Shown: positions 25,772-36,775, numbered from the stretch's first letter. The stretch: 64,000 nt of DNA from Flavobacteriales bacterium (GCA_013204105.1 JABMOM010000015.1:37358-101357), one strand, 5' to 3'. The notes: generated by a model not told the origin, from the sequence alone. Translations and numbers: made by a program.

Positions 25772-26604
25772 AGCAGGGCATGGGTTAAGTGGTCGAAGCA
25801 CGGATGGGAGAAGTCGGTTAGGTGATCACTTATTTTGATGCTTTCCAATGGCTGGGCGATCTCCATCCTTTTCCAATACTGAGCTAAAAGCAGCCATGCA
25901 GGGTCTCCGATTTCCACTTTTCCACTCAGGATGAGCTGTGCTTCTTCAGGGTCGATTTCGAGCAGTTCGCTCGCGTAGAGAATGTAATAGGCGATGTCTT
26001 CTTTGCCGCTTTGGAAATAAGTGTTGGCCAGGTAAATTTTCCCATCCTTGTAGGCTCTTATGTCAAGCTGATCGTTCCAAATATGAACAGAGAACATCGG
26101 CCTTCCAGCGCTCGTTTTCCTCCAAGCACTGAACTCCTGCTCGATGCGCGGCTGCACATGCGAAATCACCTTTACGTGCTTGAACGCATCGTAGATCTCA
26201 GTGATCAATTCAGAAGGCGCTGTAAATGCAATGGAAGCTTGCAGGCTGACCAACTCACTGCTCATCAGACTCTCGTGGTCCTCGTCAAAAGCGTTGGTGA
26301 GCTGAAAAATATTTGGATTGGCACCATCGAGGACATACTTGGGGTAAACCAAATAGTTTTCTTTTTGAACACCCACGATCACCTCCTTGAATTCTGACCG
26401 CAGGTATGGGTGCTGTTCAATCAGTGTTTTAAGGGAATTCTGGTACGGATAACGCGCAAATCCTGTAATCAGGTTCTTGGTGGAATGGTACCAAGCGGCG
26501 TGCACCCACTCTTGGTCGATGGTCAGAAGTAAATAATAATAGGACGCAGGTTCCTCAGAGAAGCTGAGGTCAAAGTACTCTTCGGTACTCGAGGGATTTT
26601 CCAC
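25759..26604 (-). CDS. DUF3822 family protein
   Basis: A 281-residue cytoplasmic protein of a Bacteroidota family of unknown function (DUF3822) that I know to occur next to rsmD. The sequence shows an N-terminal half beginning after residue 20 with YYYLLLTIDQEWVHAAWY and a second half with MFSVHIWNDQLDIRAYKDG, two beta-sheet lobes that recall an actin-like (ASKHA) duplication, but no nucleotide-binding motif is evident. It overlaps rsmD and is 3 bases after the preceding membrane-protein gene, so four genes to coaD form one unit. Confidence 0.8.
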   Translation of the reverse strand: MENPSSTEEYFDLSFSEEPASYYYLLLTIDQEWVHAAWYHSTKNLITGFARYPYQNSLKTLIEQHPYLRSEFKEVIVGVQKENYLVYPKYVLDGANPNIFQLTNAFDEDHESLMSSELVSLQASIAFTAPSELITEIYDAFKHVKVISHVQPRIEQEFSAWRKTSAGRPMFSVHIWNDQLDIRAYKDGKIYLANTYFQSGKEDIAYYILYASELLEIDPEEAQLILSGKVEIGDPAWLLLAQYWKRMEIAQPLESIKISDHLTDFSHPCFDHLTHALLCVS

Positions 26605-26607
26605 GAT

Positions 26608-27351
26608 TTACTCCCAGTTTCCGTTCGTCTTGGGATCGGTCATCGATCCTACTTGCTTCGGATCTCGGTGATCGAAAGGCACTGGATCCGTCGCTTGGAA
26701 AACAGGCACTTTAATTCCGGATCGCTCAACGAATCCAGCTTCAAGCTTGAATGCTTTTCCACCGGTAAAAGGAACCACTACGAAAGAATCCGCGTGGAAG
26801 TGATGTACTCGGTCGTCTTGTTTTCCACCGAACAAGCTGTCGAGTACATTGGTGTAGTTTGTGTCTCTGGAAACAATGCCTTCCTTAATTGCCTGATCCA
26901 ATGTCATGGTATCTGGAACTTCACCGATTGCCTTGATGGAAGGAATGGAATCGTGCTTGATAAAGTTGACAAGTGAATCCGTATTTCCTAAGTATTTCTG
27001 GTAAATCGCCTTGTATGCCAATTCTGCCGTTCTAATGTCCTTCAGTCGCTGAATCACATGGGTGTAACGTCTTTCTTTTTCAGCTTGAAATTCAATGGGC
27101 ACTTTGATTGACATGTAGTCTGCATACGCCAAACCAAGAACTATCACAGTTAATCCTGCGCTAATCACAGTGCGTAACATTTTGCTTAATTCAATGAATG
27201 CCGCAACAATACTGACCAAGCCGGCCAACAGGATTGCAAATGAACCGAGGATATAGGCTCCGTTTTGATCTGTTAGGTTGGCGTAGATGATCATGGCGAT
27301 TCCCAAGAAAACTACGGCTGCTGGAAAGATGAACTTTTTTATTTCACTCAT
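26608..27351 (-). CDS. membrane protein with pilin-like soluble region, function unknown
   Basis: A 247-residue protein with three hydrophobic segments (about 7-24, 30-52 and 60-79) followed by a soluble domain. The region RYTHVIQRLKDIRTAELAYK followed by AIYQKYLG resembles the helix-plus-G-Y pattern of type II/IV pseudopilins, but there is no prepilin peptidase site. I do not recognise a named family. A TAGATTTG box lies 24 bases before the ATG, making it the first gene of the DUF3822-rsmD-coaD-TlpA-like unit. Confidence 0.65.
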   Translation of the reverse strand: MSEIKKFIFPAAVVFLGIAMIIYANLTDQNGAYILGSFAILLAGLVSIVAAFIELSKMLRTVISAGLTVIVLGLAYADYMSIKVPIEFQAEKERRYTHVIQRLKDIRTAELAYKAIYQKYLGNTDSLVNFIKHDSIPSIKAIGEVPDTMTLDQAIKEGIVSRDTNYTNVLDSLFGGKQDDRVHHFHADSFVVVPFTGGKAFKLEAGFVERSGIKVPVFQATDPVPFDHRDPKQVGSMTDPKTNGNWE

Positions 27352-27375
27352 TGTCTATGACGCTTTGACGATGGG

Positions 27376-27383
27376 CAAATCTA
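27376..27383 (-). promoter_or_regulatory. TAnnTTTG -7 box for the rsmD-coaD unit
   Basis: Minus-strand TAGATTTG, an exact match, 24 bases before the ATG at 27351. No TTG at N19. Confidence 0.5.
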
Positions 27384-27448
27384 CAATTTTTCCCATGCTA
27401 AAAAATACTTGTTTCTTCGGTGAGCATTACGACTATTTTGCGGTCAAC

Positions 27449-28867
27449 ATGAAGCAGGAAAACGAGTTTATCAGTGAGGTTTCGGAGCACATGCCTTTTC
27501 ATCCGAAGGATGATCAGCGCGAGGCGCTGTCTGAATTGTATCGTTTCCTTTTCGAGGGTGGACCTAAATCTGCGTTCATTTTAAAGGGCTACGCCGGCAC
27601 AGGAAAGACCACATTGATGGGCGCACTTATTCGATGGTTGCACAACGTAAATAGAAAAACTGTTTTGCTCGCGCCGACTGGTCGAAGCGCTAAGGTCTTG
27701 GCGTCCCATTCCGGGTATCCAGCCTCTACCATTCATCGTCGGATATATGCCATGAAGGAGAATGACTTTGGACGAGCGAGTATTCAATTGATGCAGAATA
27801 AATCGGAGAAAACGATCTTTATCACGGATGAAGCCTCGATGATAGGAGAAGGAACGTCAGACGAGGGTTTTGGATCCCGATCCCTTTTGGAGGATTTGAC
27901 CGAATACGTATACTCAGGTGAGCGCTGCAGGTTGATTTTAATCGGGGATGATGCGCAGCTGCCACCAGTCGGGATGGAGCTCAGTCCTGCCCTGGACAAG
28001 AAACGGATGGCTACGATCCTCCACGGGCCTGTATTTCAGTGCACCTTAACGGATGTTGTGCGGCAAGCCTCTACGTCATTGATTTTGAGCAATGCCACCT
28101 ACATCAGAGAACAGATCCGTGCGGGAAAGTTCGACACATTAGCGATAGATGTTTCCAGAAATGAAGCCTGTCAAGAGGTGGATTCCTACGAAATGGAGGA
28201 TCTCCTTTCGCAGTTTTTCCACAGTGCAGGTGCTAGCCAAAGCGTTATCATCTGTAGGTCAAACAAGGATGCGAATCAATTCAACTTGCAAGTACGCGCG
28301 CGCATCTTGCAACGGGAAAGTGAGTTGGAGGCGGGGGATCGTTTGATGATCGTCAAGAACAACTACCATTGGAAACTGCCAGGAAAGCGGCAGAGCTTCT
28401 TGGCCAATGGAGATATGATAGGGGTTGATCGTGTCCATGCCATTCGGGAGTTCGGCCCCTTCAAGTTCGCCGAGGTCCAAGTGCATTTTACAGAAGAGCC
28501 AGACGTGTCCTTTGACCTGATCTTGCTGATGAATGCATTGGCCTTTGAAGGGCCCTCCATTCCGAATGAAGAGATGAAGAAACTCAGAAATGCAATGATC
28601 GATGCAGAGGAAATCGACGCCAATGATCCAGAGGAAAAGTTTTTTCAAAACCCCTACTTCCATGCAGTTCAAGTAAAGTATGCTTATGCAGTCACATGCC
28701 ACAAATCGCAGGGTGGACAATGGGAAAGGGTCATGCTGTACCAAGGATATTTCACAGAGGAGATGATGGATAAGTCCTACTTCAGGTGGCTGTACACCGC
28801 GGTGACGAGGGCATCCGAATCACTGTATTTGGTTGGGTTTCATCCTTCATTTTTGAACCACATTTGA
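27449..28867 (+). CDS. RecD-like SF1B DNA helicase
   Basis: ATP-dependent DNA helicase of superfamily 1B. The 472-residue protein has Walker A KGYAGTGKTTLMGAL, motif Ia LLAPTGRSAKVL, STIHRRIY, motif II FITDEASM (DEAS), motif III LILIGDDAQLPPVG, and near the C-terminus VTCHKSQGGQWERV (motif V) with LYTAVTRASE (motif VI). It is compact compared with RecD2 and lacks long N-terminal domains. I choose the ATG at 27449 since an N-terminus about a dozen residues before the conserved FHPKDDQREAL region is normal; ATG 27395 is possible. The acyltransferase gene follows 23 bases later. Confidence 0.88.
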   Translation: MKQENEFISEVSEHMPFHPKDDQREALSELYRFLFEGGPKSAFILKGYAGTGKTTLMGALIRWLHNVNRKTVLLAPTGRSAKVLASHSGYPASTIHRRIYAMKENDFGRASIQLMQNKSEKTIFITDEASMIGEGTSDEGFGSRSLLEDLTEYVYSGERCRLILIGDDAQLPPVGMELSPALDKKRMATILHGPVFQCTLTDVVRQASTSLILSNATYIREQIRAGKFDTLAIDVSRNEACQEVDSYEMEDLLSQFFHSAGASQSVIICRSNKDANQFNLQVRARILQRESELEAGDRLMIVKNNYHWKLPGKRQSFLANGDMIGVDRVHAIREFGPFKFAEVQVHFTEEPDVSFDLILLMNALAFEGPSIPNEEMKKLRNAMIDAEEIDANDPEEKFFQNPYFHAVQVKYAYAVTCHKSQGGQWERVMLYQGYFTEEMMDKSYFRWLYTAVTRASESLYLVGFHPSFLNHI

Positions 28868-28890
28868 ATGAAATTGAGCATTATTGTTTA

Positions 28891-29442
28891 ATGAAAGCAC
28901 TCATCAGTAAATGGATCCTTGCTCTGTTTGGCTGGAAGGTCACAGGGCTCTACAAGGGTGAAGTGAAAAGCTGTGTGGTTGTAGTTGCACCGCACACCAG
29001 TAATTGGGATTTTGTTTGGGGTATCCTAGCGCGCAATGTCTACCGATTGAATGCGAAGTATTTGATCAAGAATACGTTCTTCAAACCGGGCATTGGTTGG
29101 TTCTTTCGCATGACCGGGGGGATTCCCGTAGACCGAACGAAGAAGAGTGATTTAACGGAACGTCTAAAAGCTATGTTGTCGAGGAGAAAAGGTTCGCAAG
29201 TAGTGTTTACGCCAGAGGGAACCCGAAAGAGGGTAGAGAAATGGAAAACTGGATTCTACTGGGTGGCTGTGGACAGCGGTTTGCCGATCGTCATGCATAG
29301 CATTGACTACAAGAAGAAGGAGTTCGATACAAGAGCGCCGTTCTATCCAACGGGAGACTGGGACGTGGATAGGCTTGAGTTCGAGAAATTTTACGCCGAT
29401 AAGACTCCAGGTAATCCTGAGGGGTTTAATCCCAAATTTTGA
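28891..29442 (+). CDS. PlsC-like acyltransferase
   Basis: A 183-residue membrane-associated acyltransferase of the 1-acylglycerol-3-phosphate type. Motif I is HTSNWD (H-x4-D), followed by FFRMTGGIPVDR (motif II region) and TPEGTRK (motif III). The ATG at 28891 avoids overlap with the helicase. It is shorter than typical PlsC (about 240 residues), like the small Bacteroidota homologues. It may act in phospholipid or lipid A remodelling; specificity cannot be read. Confidence 0.88.
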   Translation: MKALISKWILALFGWKVTGLYKGEVKSCVVVVAPHTSNWDFVWGILARNVYRLNAKYLIKNTFFKPGIGWFFRMTGGIPVDRTKKSDLTERLKAMLSRRKGSQVVFTPEGTRKRVEKWKTGFYWVAVDSGLPIVMHSIDYKKKEFDTRAPFYPTGDWDVDRLEFEKFYADKTPGNPEGFNPKF

Positions 29443-29463
29443 GATAAAAGGGCCGCTTTCTCT

Positions 29464-31698
<2,235 letters not shown>

Positions 31699-31707
31699 TT
31701 ATCAACT

Positions 31708-31745
31708 AAAAAAGGAGGTGCAAAAGTAGTGTTCTGCACCTCCTT
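31708..31745 (-). terminator. terminator of dnaX-M16 unit, with icd promoter box in its loop
   Basis: On the minus strand AAGGAGGTGCA (31745-31735) pairs with TGCACCTCCTT (31722-31712), an 11-bp stem with a 12-base loop, followed by a run of T residues. It ends the M16 peptidase message. The minus-strand TACTTTTG of the icd promoter spans the loop and first stem bases (31728-31721). Confidence 0.85.
31721..31728 (-). promoter_or_regulatory. TAnnTTTG -7 box of icd
   Basis: Minus-strand TACTTTTG, exact match, 37 bases before the icd ATG. It overlaps the loop of the terminator hairpin. No TTG at N19. Confidence 0.55.
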
Positions 31746-31784
31746 ATAAAAGGTCAATGGCTGTTCCTAGACAGCTTTTATGGA

Positions 31785-34715
31785 TCAGTAGCCAAAGAGC
31801 GCTTCAAGCGATAAGGTTTCTACAGGTCCAAGTTTCTTCAAGGCCTCAAAATCTACATCCTCACGCTTTCCGATGACCATGTAGTTGTAGGTTTTGCCTT
31901 TGATGTTTGCGTCGAAAAACGCTTGCATTCCATCAAAGTCAAGCTCCTTGATGACTGGATAGATCTTTTGGTTCAAATCGTATTCAACACCCAATTTTTG
32001 GGCTCGCTCGTAGCTCCAAAGAATGCTGCGTCCTGTAACGCGATTGGTCTCGATTTGCTTGAGGGCACTGATCTTGGCTCGCTCGAATTGACGATCTGCT
32101 CGTGGAAGCGTACCCATGAGTTCAAGCAAGGCGTCGGTCGCGTCCTCCAGTTTGTTGACTTGGGTTCCGATGTATCCCCGCACGTAGTGATGTTCATCCG
32201 CCTTATCAGGACTTGCATAGACGGCATAGGCCGAATAAGCAAGAGCTTTTGATTCTCGAATCTCTTGAAACACAATAGAGGAAAGTCCGCTTCCAAAATA
32301 TTCGTTGAAGATCTTCGCTTGAGGAAGCACCTCTTCTGCGTATGGTTGACCTCTGCTCATCAGCATCAGTTCTGCCTGCACCATATCATACTCAGCGAAG
32401 TATACTGCGCTGTTTTCAATGGGAAGCTCCGGGTAATCGACCGGCTCAGGCGAAGGCATCCACGTGTCTGGAACCTTGTGATTGGCTGCAAGCACTCCTT
32501 CTGCTTGATCAATGCTCTGAGGACCGTAGAACAGAATTCGGTGCTCAAAACTGGTCAGGTTGTGCAAGAGGTCGGTCAACTCTGTTGGATCGATGGCTGC
32601 CATTTCCGCCTCTGGAAGGACGTCGTTAAATGGGTTCTTCGGGCCGTACTGAACATAGTTTCTGAGTCCATTGAACAGGATTTGCCCCTTGTTCAGTTTT
32701 TTATCAGAACGCTTTTTCATCTGGCCACGGACCAATTCAGAATAGCTCGCTTGATCTGGTACAACGTTTTCGAGAATGCTTTCAAACAGCTTGACGCCTT
32801 CCTCAAATGTCTCTTCGAGTCCTGTAAGCATCACATATACTTGATCATCTGATGAGTACACGTCAAAACTCACACCTAGCTTGAATAATTCCTTTTGCAC
32901 TTCTGCGGGGGCCATGTCAGCAGTACCCAAATAAGGAAGGTACTCCACAGCGATCGGAAGCTTTTTATTGTGGTTCTTGCCAATGTCGAGCACATAGTAC
33001 AAGTTGTACAGCTCATTGGTTTCATTGTGCACATAGTTCATCGGGATCTTGCCACTTACACTTTTCTTTTGAATGGAGGAAGCGTAGTCGAGGAACTGTG
33101 GTTCAAGTCGCATCGACTCCATTGAGTCAATCATTGCATAGAAGTCAGAATTTTCTTCTCGGTTGATGTCTATGGGGGTGATTTCAGGCTTGTCAACCTT
33201 GTAAACATCTTTTTCACCGATGCGCTTGTTCACCGCAACATAGTTGTTAGAGAATTGAGCTGTGGCCCACGCCATCAACTCTTCCTTCGAAATCTTCGCC
33301 ATATCATCGTAATGCATGACGACGTCATTCCAATTTTGGTTCATGATGAAAGCATCGGATACGATATAGGCGCGGATCCAATTGTTCTCCATCTGACTCA
33401 TCTGGTCTTTCTTGAATTGGCGAACGACTGCATCGATCATCCAATCTTCGAAATTCCCTTGCTTCACACTGTCGATTTGATCCAATAACAATTGGCGTAC
33501 TTCTTCGAGTTGCTGACCCTGTCTTGCGTAACCGGTCAACATCATCCACGAATAATCTTCATTGACGGAAACGGATGAGTAGGAACGCAAAACGCGCTGT
33601 CGTTGATTCAGGTTAAGATCGATCAATCCTGCTTGGCCATTGCTCAAGATGCCATCCATCAATTCTAGGTAAATCGCGTCTTTGGTATGCACTCCACCGA
33701 GGCGGAATGAAAGCATCTCGAACTCAGCTTCACTGCCCATTACGTCAGCAATGATTGGTTCTGTAATCGATTCTTCAGTGGGCATTTCGATGTTTTCCAA
33801 GGCCTTGGACTCCATGCCTCCGAAGTACTGATCGATCATTTCGATGGTCTGATCAGGATCAAGGTCGCCAGCGAGAATGATGGCCATGTTATTCGGCACA
33901 TAGCGTCGACTGAAGTAGTCGTGGATCTTCTCCATGCTTGGATTCTTTAGGTGTTCCCCGGTTCCGATGGTTGTTTGTTGTCCGTACGGATGGTTAGGGA
34001 AAAGAAGGTCCAAGGACTTGTAATAGGCTTGACGACCATCACTGTCTTGGGTGCGATTGAATTCTTCATAGACCGCTTCCAATTCAGTATGAAAGAGTCG
34101 AAGTACGAGTTCGCTGAATCGTTCGGATTCGATGGCCAGCCATTTTCCGAGTTCTGTGCTAGGAATGTCATTGATGTAAACCGTGCGTTCGTTGCTCGTA
34201 TACGCGTTGGTGCCTTGGGCGCCTAAACCACTGATGAGTTTGTCGTATTCATTCGTAGAAACAAAGGTTGCAGCGATCTGAGATAAACTGTCGATTTGAT
34301 GGCGGATCAGCGCACGCTCCGATTCATCTTCTGTTTGTCGGTGCTTCTCGTAAAGATCGGAGATCATCTTAAGGTGCTTCTTTTCCTCTTCCCAGTTGAG
34401 TGAGCCAATCTGTGAGGTGCCTTTAAAGAGCATGTGCTCGAGGTAATGTGCCAATCCGGTGGCGTCCTTGGGGTCTTGCTTGCTCCCCGTCCTAATGGCA
34501 ATGTTTGTTTGAACGCGGGGTTCGGCGTGATTTTCAGAGATGTACACTTTCAATCCGTTGTCCAATGTGTAAATACGAAGCCCAAATGGGTCTCCATCCA
34601 CAGATTCGTAGGTGTATTTGGAAGGTTTCTCTTCGCTTGTTTCTCCGTTTGAACAAGCAGTAATAGAAGCGATAGCGAGCGCTAGGGCCGACAGTATGAA
34701 CAGCTTTCTTACCAT
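31785..34715 (-). CDS. M16-family metallopeptidase lipoprotein
   Basis: Zinc peptidase of the insulinase/pitrilysin family, 976 residues, predicted to be a lipoprotein: signal peptide with lipobox SITAC, Cys21. The inverted zinc motif HYLEH is at 90-94 and the third ligand Glu is in EAVYEEFNRT about 75 residues later. The C-terminal half repeats the M16 fold without the zinc motif (QAELMLMSRG, FNEYFGSGLSSIVFQEIRES), so one chain carries all four lobes. It lies 13 bases after dnaX on the same strand and is closed by a strong terminator. Probably degrades peptides in the periplasm or at the outer membrane. Confidence 0.9.
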   Translation of the reverse strand: MVRKLFILSALALAIASITACSNGETSEEKPSKYTYESVDGDPFGLRIYTLDNGLKVYISENHAEPRVQTNIAIRTGSKQDPKDATGLAHYLEHMLFKGTSQIGSLNWEEEKKHLKMISDLYEKHRQTEDESERALIRHQIDSLSQIAATFVSTNEYDKLISGLGAQGTNAYTSNERTVYINDIPSTELGKWLAIESERFSELVLRLFHTELEAVYEEFNRTQDSDGRQAYYKSLDLLFPNHPYGQQTTIGTGEHLKNPSMEKIHDYFSRRYVPNNMAIILAGDLDPDQTIEMIDQYFGGMESKALENIEMPTEESITEPIIADVMGSEAEFEMLSFRLGGVHTKDAIYLELMDGILSNGQAGLIDLNLNQRQRVLRSYSSVSVNEDYSWMMLTGYARQGQQLEEVRQLLLDQIDSVKQGNFEDWMIDAVVRQFKKDQMSQMENNWIRAYIVSDAFIMNQNWNDVVMHYDDMAKISKEELMAWATAQFSNNYVAVNKRIGEKDVYKVDKPEITPIDINREENSDFYAMIDSMESMRLEPQFLDYASSIQKKSVSGKIPMNYVHNETNELYNLYYVLDIGKNHNKKLPIAVEYLPYLGTADMAPAEVQKELFKLGVSFDVYSSDDQVYVMLTGLEETFEEGVKLFESILENVVPDQASYSELVRGQMKKRSDKKLNKGQILFNGLRNYVQYGPKNPFNDVLPEAEMAAIDPTELTDLLHNLTSFEHRILFYGPQSIDQAEGVLAANHKVPDTWMPSPEPVDYPELPIENSAVYFAEYDMVQAELMLMSRGQPYAEEVLPQAKIFNEYFGSGLSSIVFQEIRESKALAYSAYAVYASPDKADEHHYVRGYIGTQVNKLEDATDALLELMGTLPRADRQFERAKISALKQIETNRVTGRSILWSYERAQKLGVEYDLNQKIYPVIKELDFDGMQAFFDANIKGKTYNYMVIGKREDVDFEALKKLGPVETLSLEALFGY

Positions 34716-34728
34716 TTTTTTGTGTTAG

Positions 34729-36627
34729 TTAATAGGTGATGTCCAGATCGAGATCTGACTTCAACTTCCGCAGCAACGGATTTTGTTGGGCTAAATATTC
34801 AAATTTATCTTGAGGTGTAAACAACTTCGTTTCCTCTTTTCCCTGAATGCGCTCAGATGTTAGACCAAGGCCTTTCTGACCGGTATAACTGCGAATCTTA
34901 GCGAGTAAATCTGCCTTGTGATTATTGAATTCTTCTTCATCCACTTCGTGGGACAGATGCACTGAAATCGTATCCTTAGAAGCTTGGTCCCCTACTTTTT
35001 GCTTCGCTAAGATGCTGTAGAGTGCGTTTTTTCCTTCCGCTAGCAATTCTTGGTTGATCCGCTTCCATGCATCCTCGATACTCAATGTTTCCGTACTACT
35101 GGATGGGAAGTCCTGCGTTGGCTCGGTCACAGATTCTGAGGAGGCCTCTTCATCACTTTTCTCGTTTGGGGCATTTTCAACCACAGGTACTGGGTCATCA
35201 TCGATTCTTAATGATACAGTAGATGAAGGCTTCCTTTTTCTTCTGCTCCCAGGCTCGGTGAGCTCATCCCTCTTTGGAGTCAGTGCCGTCTCTTTTTTCT
35301 CTACCGGGGGTGATGGCTCGGCGGCATTCTCTTTTTCTGTGATTTCATTGGGAGCTTCACTTTTAGGTTTTGAGCGTTCAGATGGTTCAGAAGGGCTTAC
35401 CATTTGTTCAATGCTCTGCTCCACCAATGGAGTTTCTTTTGAAGGTTCAGCGACAGCGGGTGCTGGTTGGTGGGCCGGTGAGACGTCTTCCGACGATTTG
35501 ATTTTCTTTTTTTCCTTTGGTTCGGAGAGAACGATCAGTTCAGGACTGTCGTTTTTTTTTTCGAGCCCTAGGCTTGCCAGACTCAACAGGGAAGTTTCAA
35601 TGAGTATCCTCGTATTCGGAGCATTCCGATAGCGAAAATCGGCCTCATTCACCAGTTTCAGGCCTTCAATCAGCCAGTCCGCGGGGACCGCCTGTGACTG
35701 TTCCATATAGCGGCTCTTCACTGAATCACCCACTTCGAGTAGGTCTATTGTCTTGGGCTCTTTGCAAACCAACAGGTCTCGAAAGTGGCTTCCCAAACCA
35801 CCGATAAAATGGTGCCCATCAAAGCCTTGTTTCAGGATAGAGTCGAGAATAACAAGGATGTCTGCGAACTCATGTTTGACAAGGTGCTCGGTGATTGTGA
35901 AATAATAATCGTAATCTAATACGTGGAGATTCTTTAGGACAGCATCATACGTGAGGTTGTCATTTGTAAAGCTCGAGAGTTGGTCAAAGATGGATAGCGC
36001 ATCGCGCATTGCACCGTCCGCTTTTTGGGCGATCACATGCAGGGCCTCTTCTTCATACTTGATCGACTCGTTGTCGGCGATTTTTTTAATCTGTCCGACG
36101 ATGTCGCTGACTCCAATTCGGTTGAAGTCATAGATCTGGCATCGGCTCAAGATGGTAGGAATGATCTTGTGCTTTTCGGTAGTGGCTAGGATGAAGATCG
36201 CGTGTTTGGGCGGTTCTTCGAGGGTCTTCAAAAAGGCATTAAAGGCCTGCTTGGATAGCATATGAACCTCGTCGATGATGTAAACCCGGTACTTGCCGAC
36301 CTGAGGAGGAATCCGCACTTGCTCGGTCAGTGACCGAATGTCCTCGACGCTGTTGTTTGAGGCGGCATCCAATTCAAAGATGTTGAATGAAAAGTCCTCA
36401 CCCTCTGCGTGATCCTCTGAGCGGTTGATTTCTTTGGCGAAAATTCGGGCACACGTAGTCTTGCCAACTCCTCGGGGTCCGCAAAACAGATAGGCATGAG
36501 CCATGTGGTCCTGCGTAATGGAGTTGTGCAAGGTTTCAGTAATCGCACCTTGCCCGATCACTTCTTTCCAACTTTCGGGACGGTATTTCCGAGCCGACAC
36601 AACAAAACTTTCCTGCTTATTAGACAT
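34729..36627 (-). CDS. dnaX: DNA polymerase III subunit gamma/tau
   Basis: Clamp-loader ATPase of the replicase. Of 632 residues, the AAA+ domains span about 1-355: Walker A GPRGVGKT at 50-57, Walker B region IIDEVH at 117-122, sensor LATTEKHKIIPTILSRCQ around 148-164. The zinc-binding Cys cluster usual after Walker A is absent. Residues about 370-520 are a charged Pro/Glu/Lys/Ser linker and the last about 110 residues a tau-type domain. At codons 356-359 lies an A10 run and at 372-374 an A-AAA-AAG heptamer; both could yield a gamma-like product of about 362-393 residues. A TACTTTTG box ends 5 bases before the ATG. Co-transcribed with the M16 gene. Confidence 0.96.
   Translation of the reverse strand: MSNKQESFVVSARKYRPESWKEVIGQGAITETLHNSITQDHMAHAYLFCGPRGVGKTTCARIFAKEINRSEDHAEGEDFSFNIFELDAASNNSVEDIRSLTEQVRIPPQVGKYRVYIIDEVHMLSKQAFNAFLKTLEEPPKHAIFILATTEKHKIIPTILSRCQIYDFNRIGVSDIVGQIKKIADNESIKYEEEALHVIAQKADGAMRDALSIFDQLSSFTNDNLTYDAVLKNLHVLDYDYYFTITEHLVKHEFADILVILDSILKQGFDGHHFIGGLGSHFRDLLVCKEPKTIDLLEVGDSVKSRYMEQSQAVPADWLIEGLKLVNEADFRYRNAPNTRILIETSLLSLASLGLEKKNDSPELIVLSEPKEKKKIKSSEDVSPAHQPAPAVAEPSKETPLVEQSIEQMVSPSEPSERSKPKSEAPNEITEKENAAEPSPPVEKKETALTPKRDELTEPGSRRKRKPSSTVSLRIDDDPVPVVENAPNEKSDEEASSESVTEPTQDFPSSSTETLSIEDAWKRINQELLAEGKNALYSILAKQKVGDQASKDTISVHLSHEVDEEEFNNHKADLLAKIRSYTGQKGLGLTSERIQGKEETKLFTPQDKFEYLAQQNPLLRKLKSDLDLDITY
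35507..35513 (-). other. A-AAA-AAG slippery heptamer in dnaX
   Basis: Minus-strand codons GAA AAA AAG contain A AAA AAG in the correct zero frame, the heptamer used for -1 ribosomal frameshifting in E. coli dnaX. After a -1 slip, 19 codons follow before TGA, giving about 393 residues. AAAGGA immediately upstream could act as a weak stimulatory Shine-Dalgarno-like sequence, though it lies closer than in E. coli. Confidence 0.4.
35552..35561 (-). other. A10 slippage run in dnaX at end of clamp-loader domains
   Basis: Ten consecutive A on the coding strand (codons GAA AAA AAA AAC, residues 356-359). Gain of one A gives ...KKKRQS-stop (362 residues); loss of one A gives ...KKTTVLN-stop (363 residues). 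Known precedent: Thermus thermophilus dnaX makes gamma by transcriptional slippage at an A9 run. Confidence 0.5.
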
Positions 36628-36632
36628 CGGGT

Positions 36633-36640
36633 CAAAAGTA
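36633..36640 (-). promoter_or_regulatory. TAnnTTTG -7 box of dnaX
   Basis: Minus-strand TACTTTTG, exact match, with 5 bases before the dnaX ATG. Geometry predicts a leaderless or nearly leaderless mRNA, as for pyrE. Confidence 0.5.
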
Positions 36641-36775
36641 TATCTAATGCTTTAATTTCCTGAACTGCCGAGAATAGTGCAGATAATTCCTTTGAAATCA
36701 GGCGTTAAATGTGCGGATGTACTATGATTTGAGGTTTCTATGATACATATTTGTGAGGAACCAATGCCTCTATCC

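Noticed and set aside
29443..29463. Possible hairpin between the acyltransferase and icd
   Set aside because: The arms pair poorly (AAAG/CTTT only) and there is no clean T tract.
32265..32852. 195-residue plus-strand frame opposite the M16 peptidase
   Set aside because: Antisense shadow with random-looking His/Cys/Trp-rich composition.
35054..35632. 192-residue plus-strand frame opposite dnaX
   Set aside because: Ser/Phe-rich antisense of the Glu/Lys-rich DnaX linker; no start signal or conserved domain.
36740..36775. TAnnTTTG promoter for the SprB-like gene
   Set aside because: Candidates such as TATGATTTG and TACATATTTG have the wrong number of bases between TA and TTTG.
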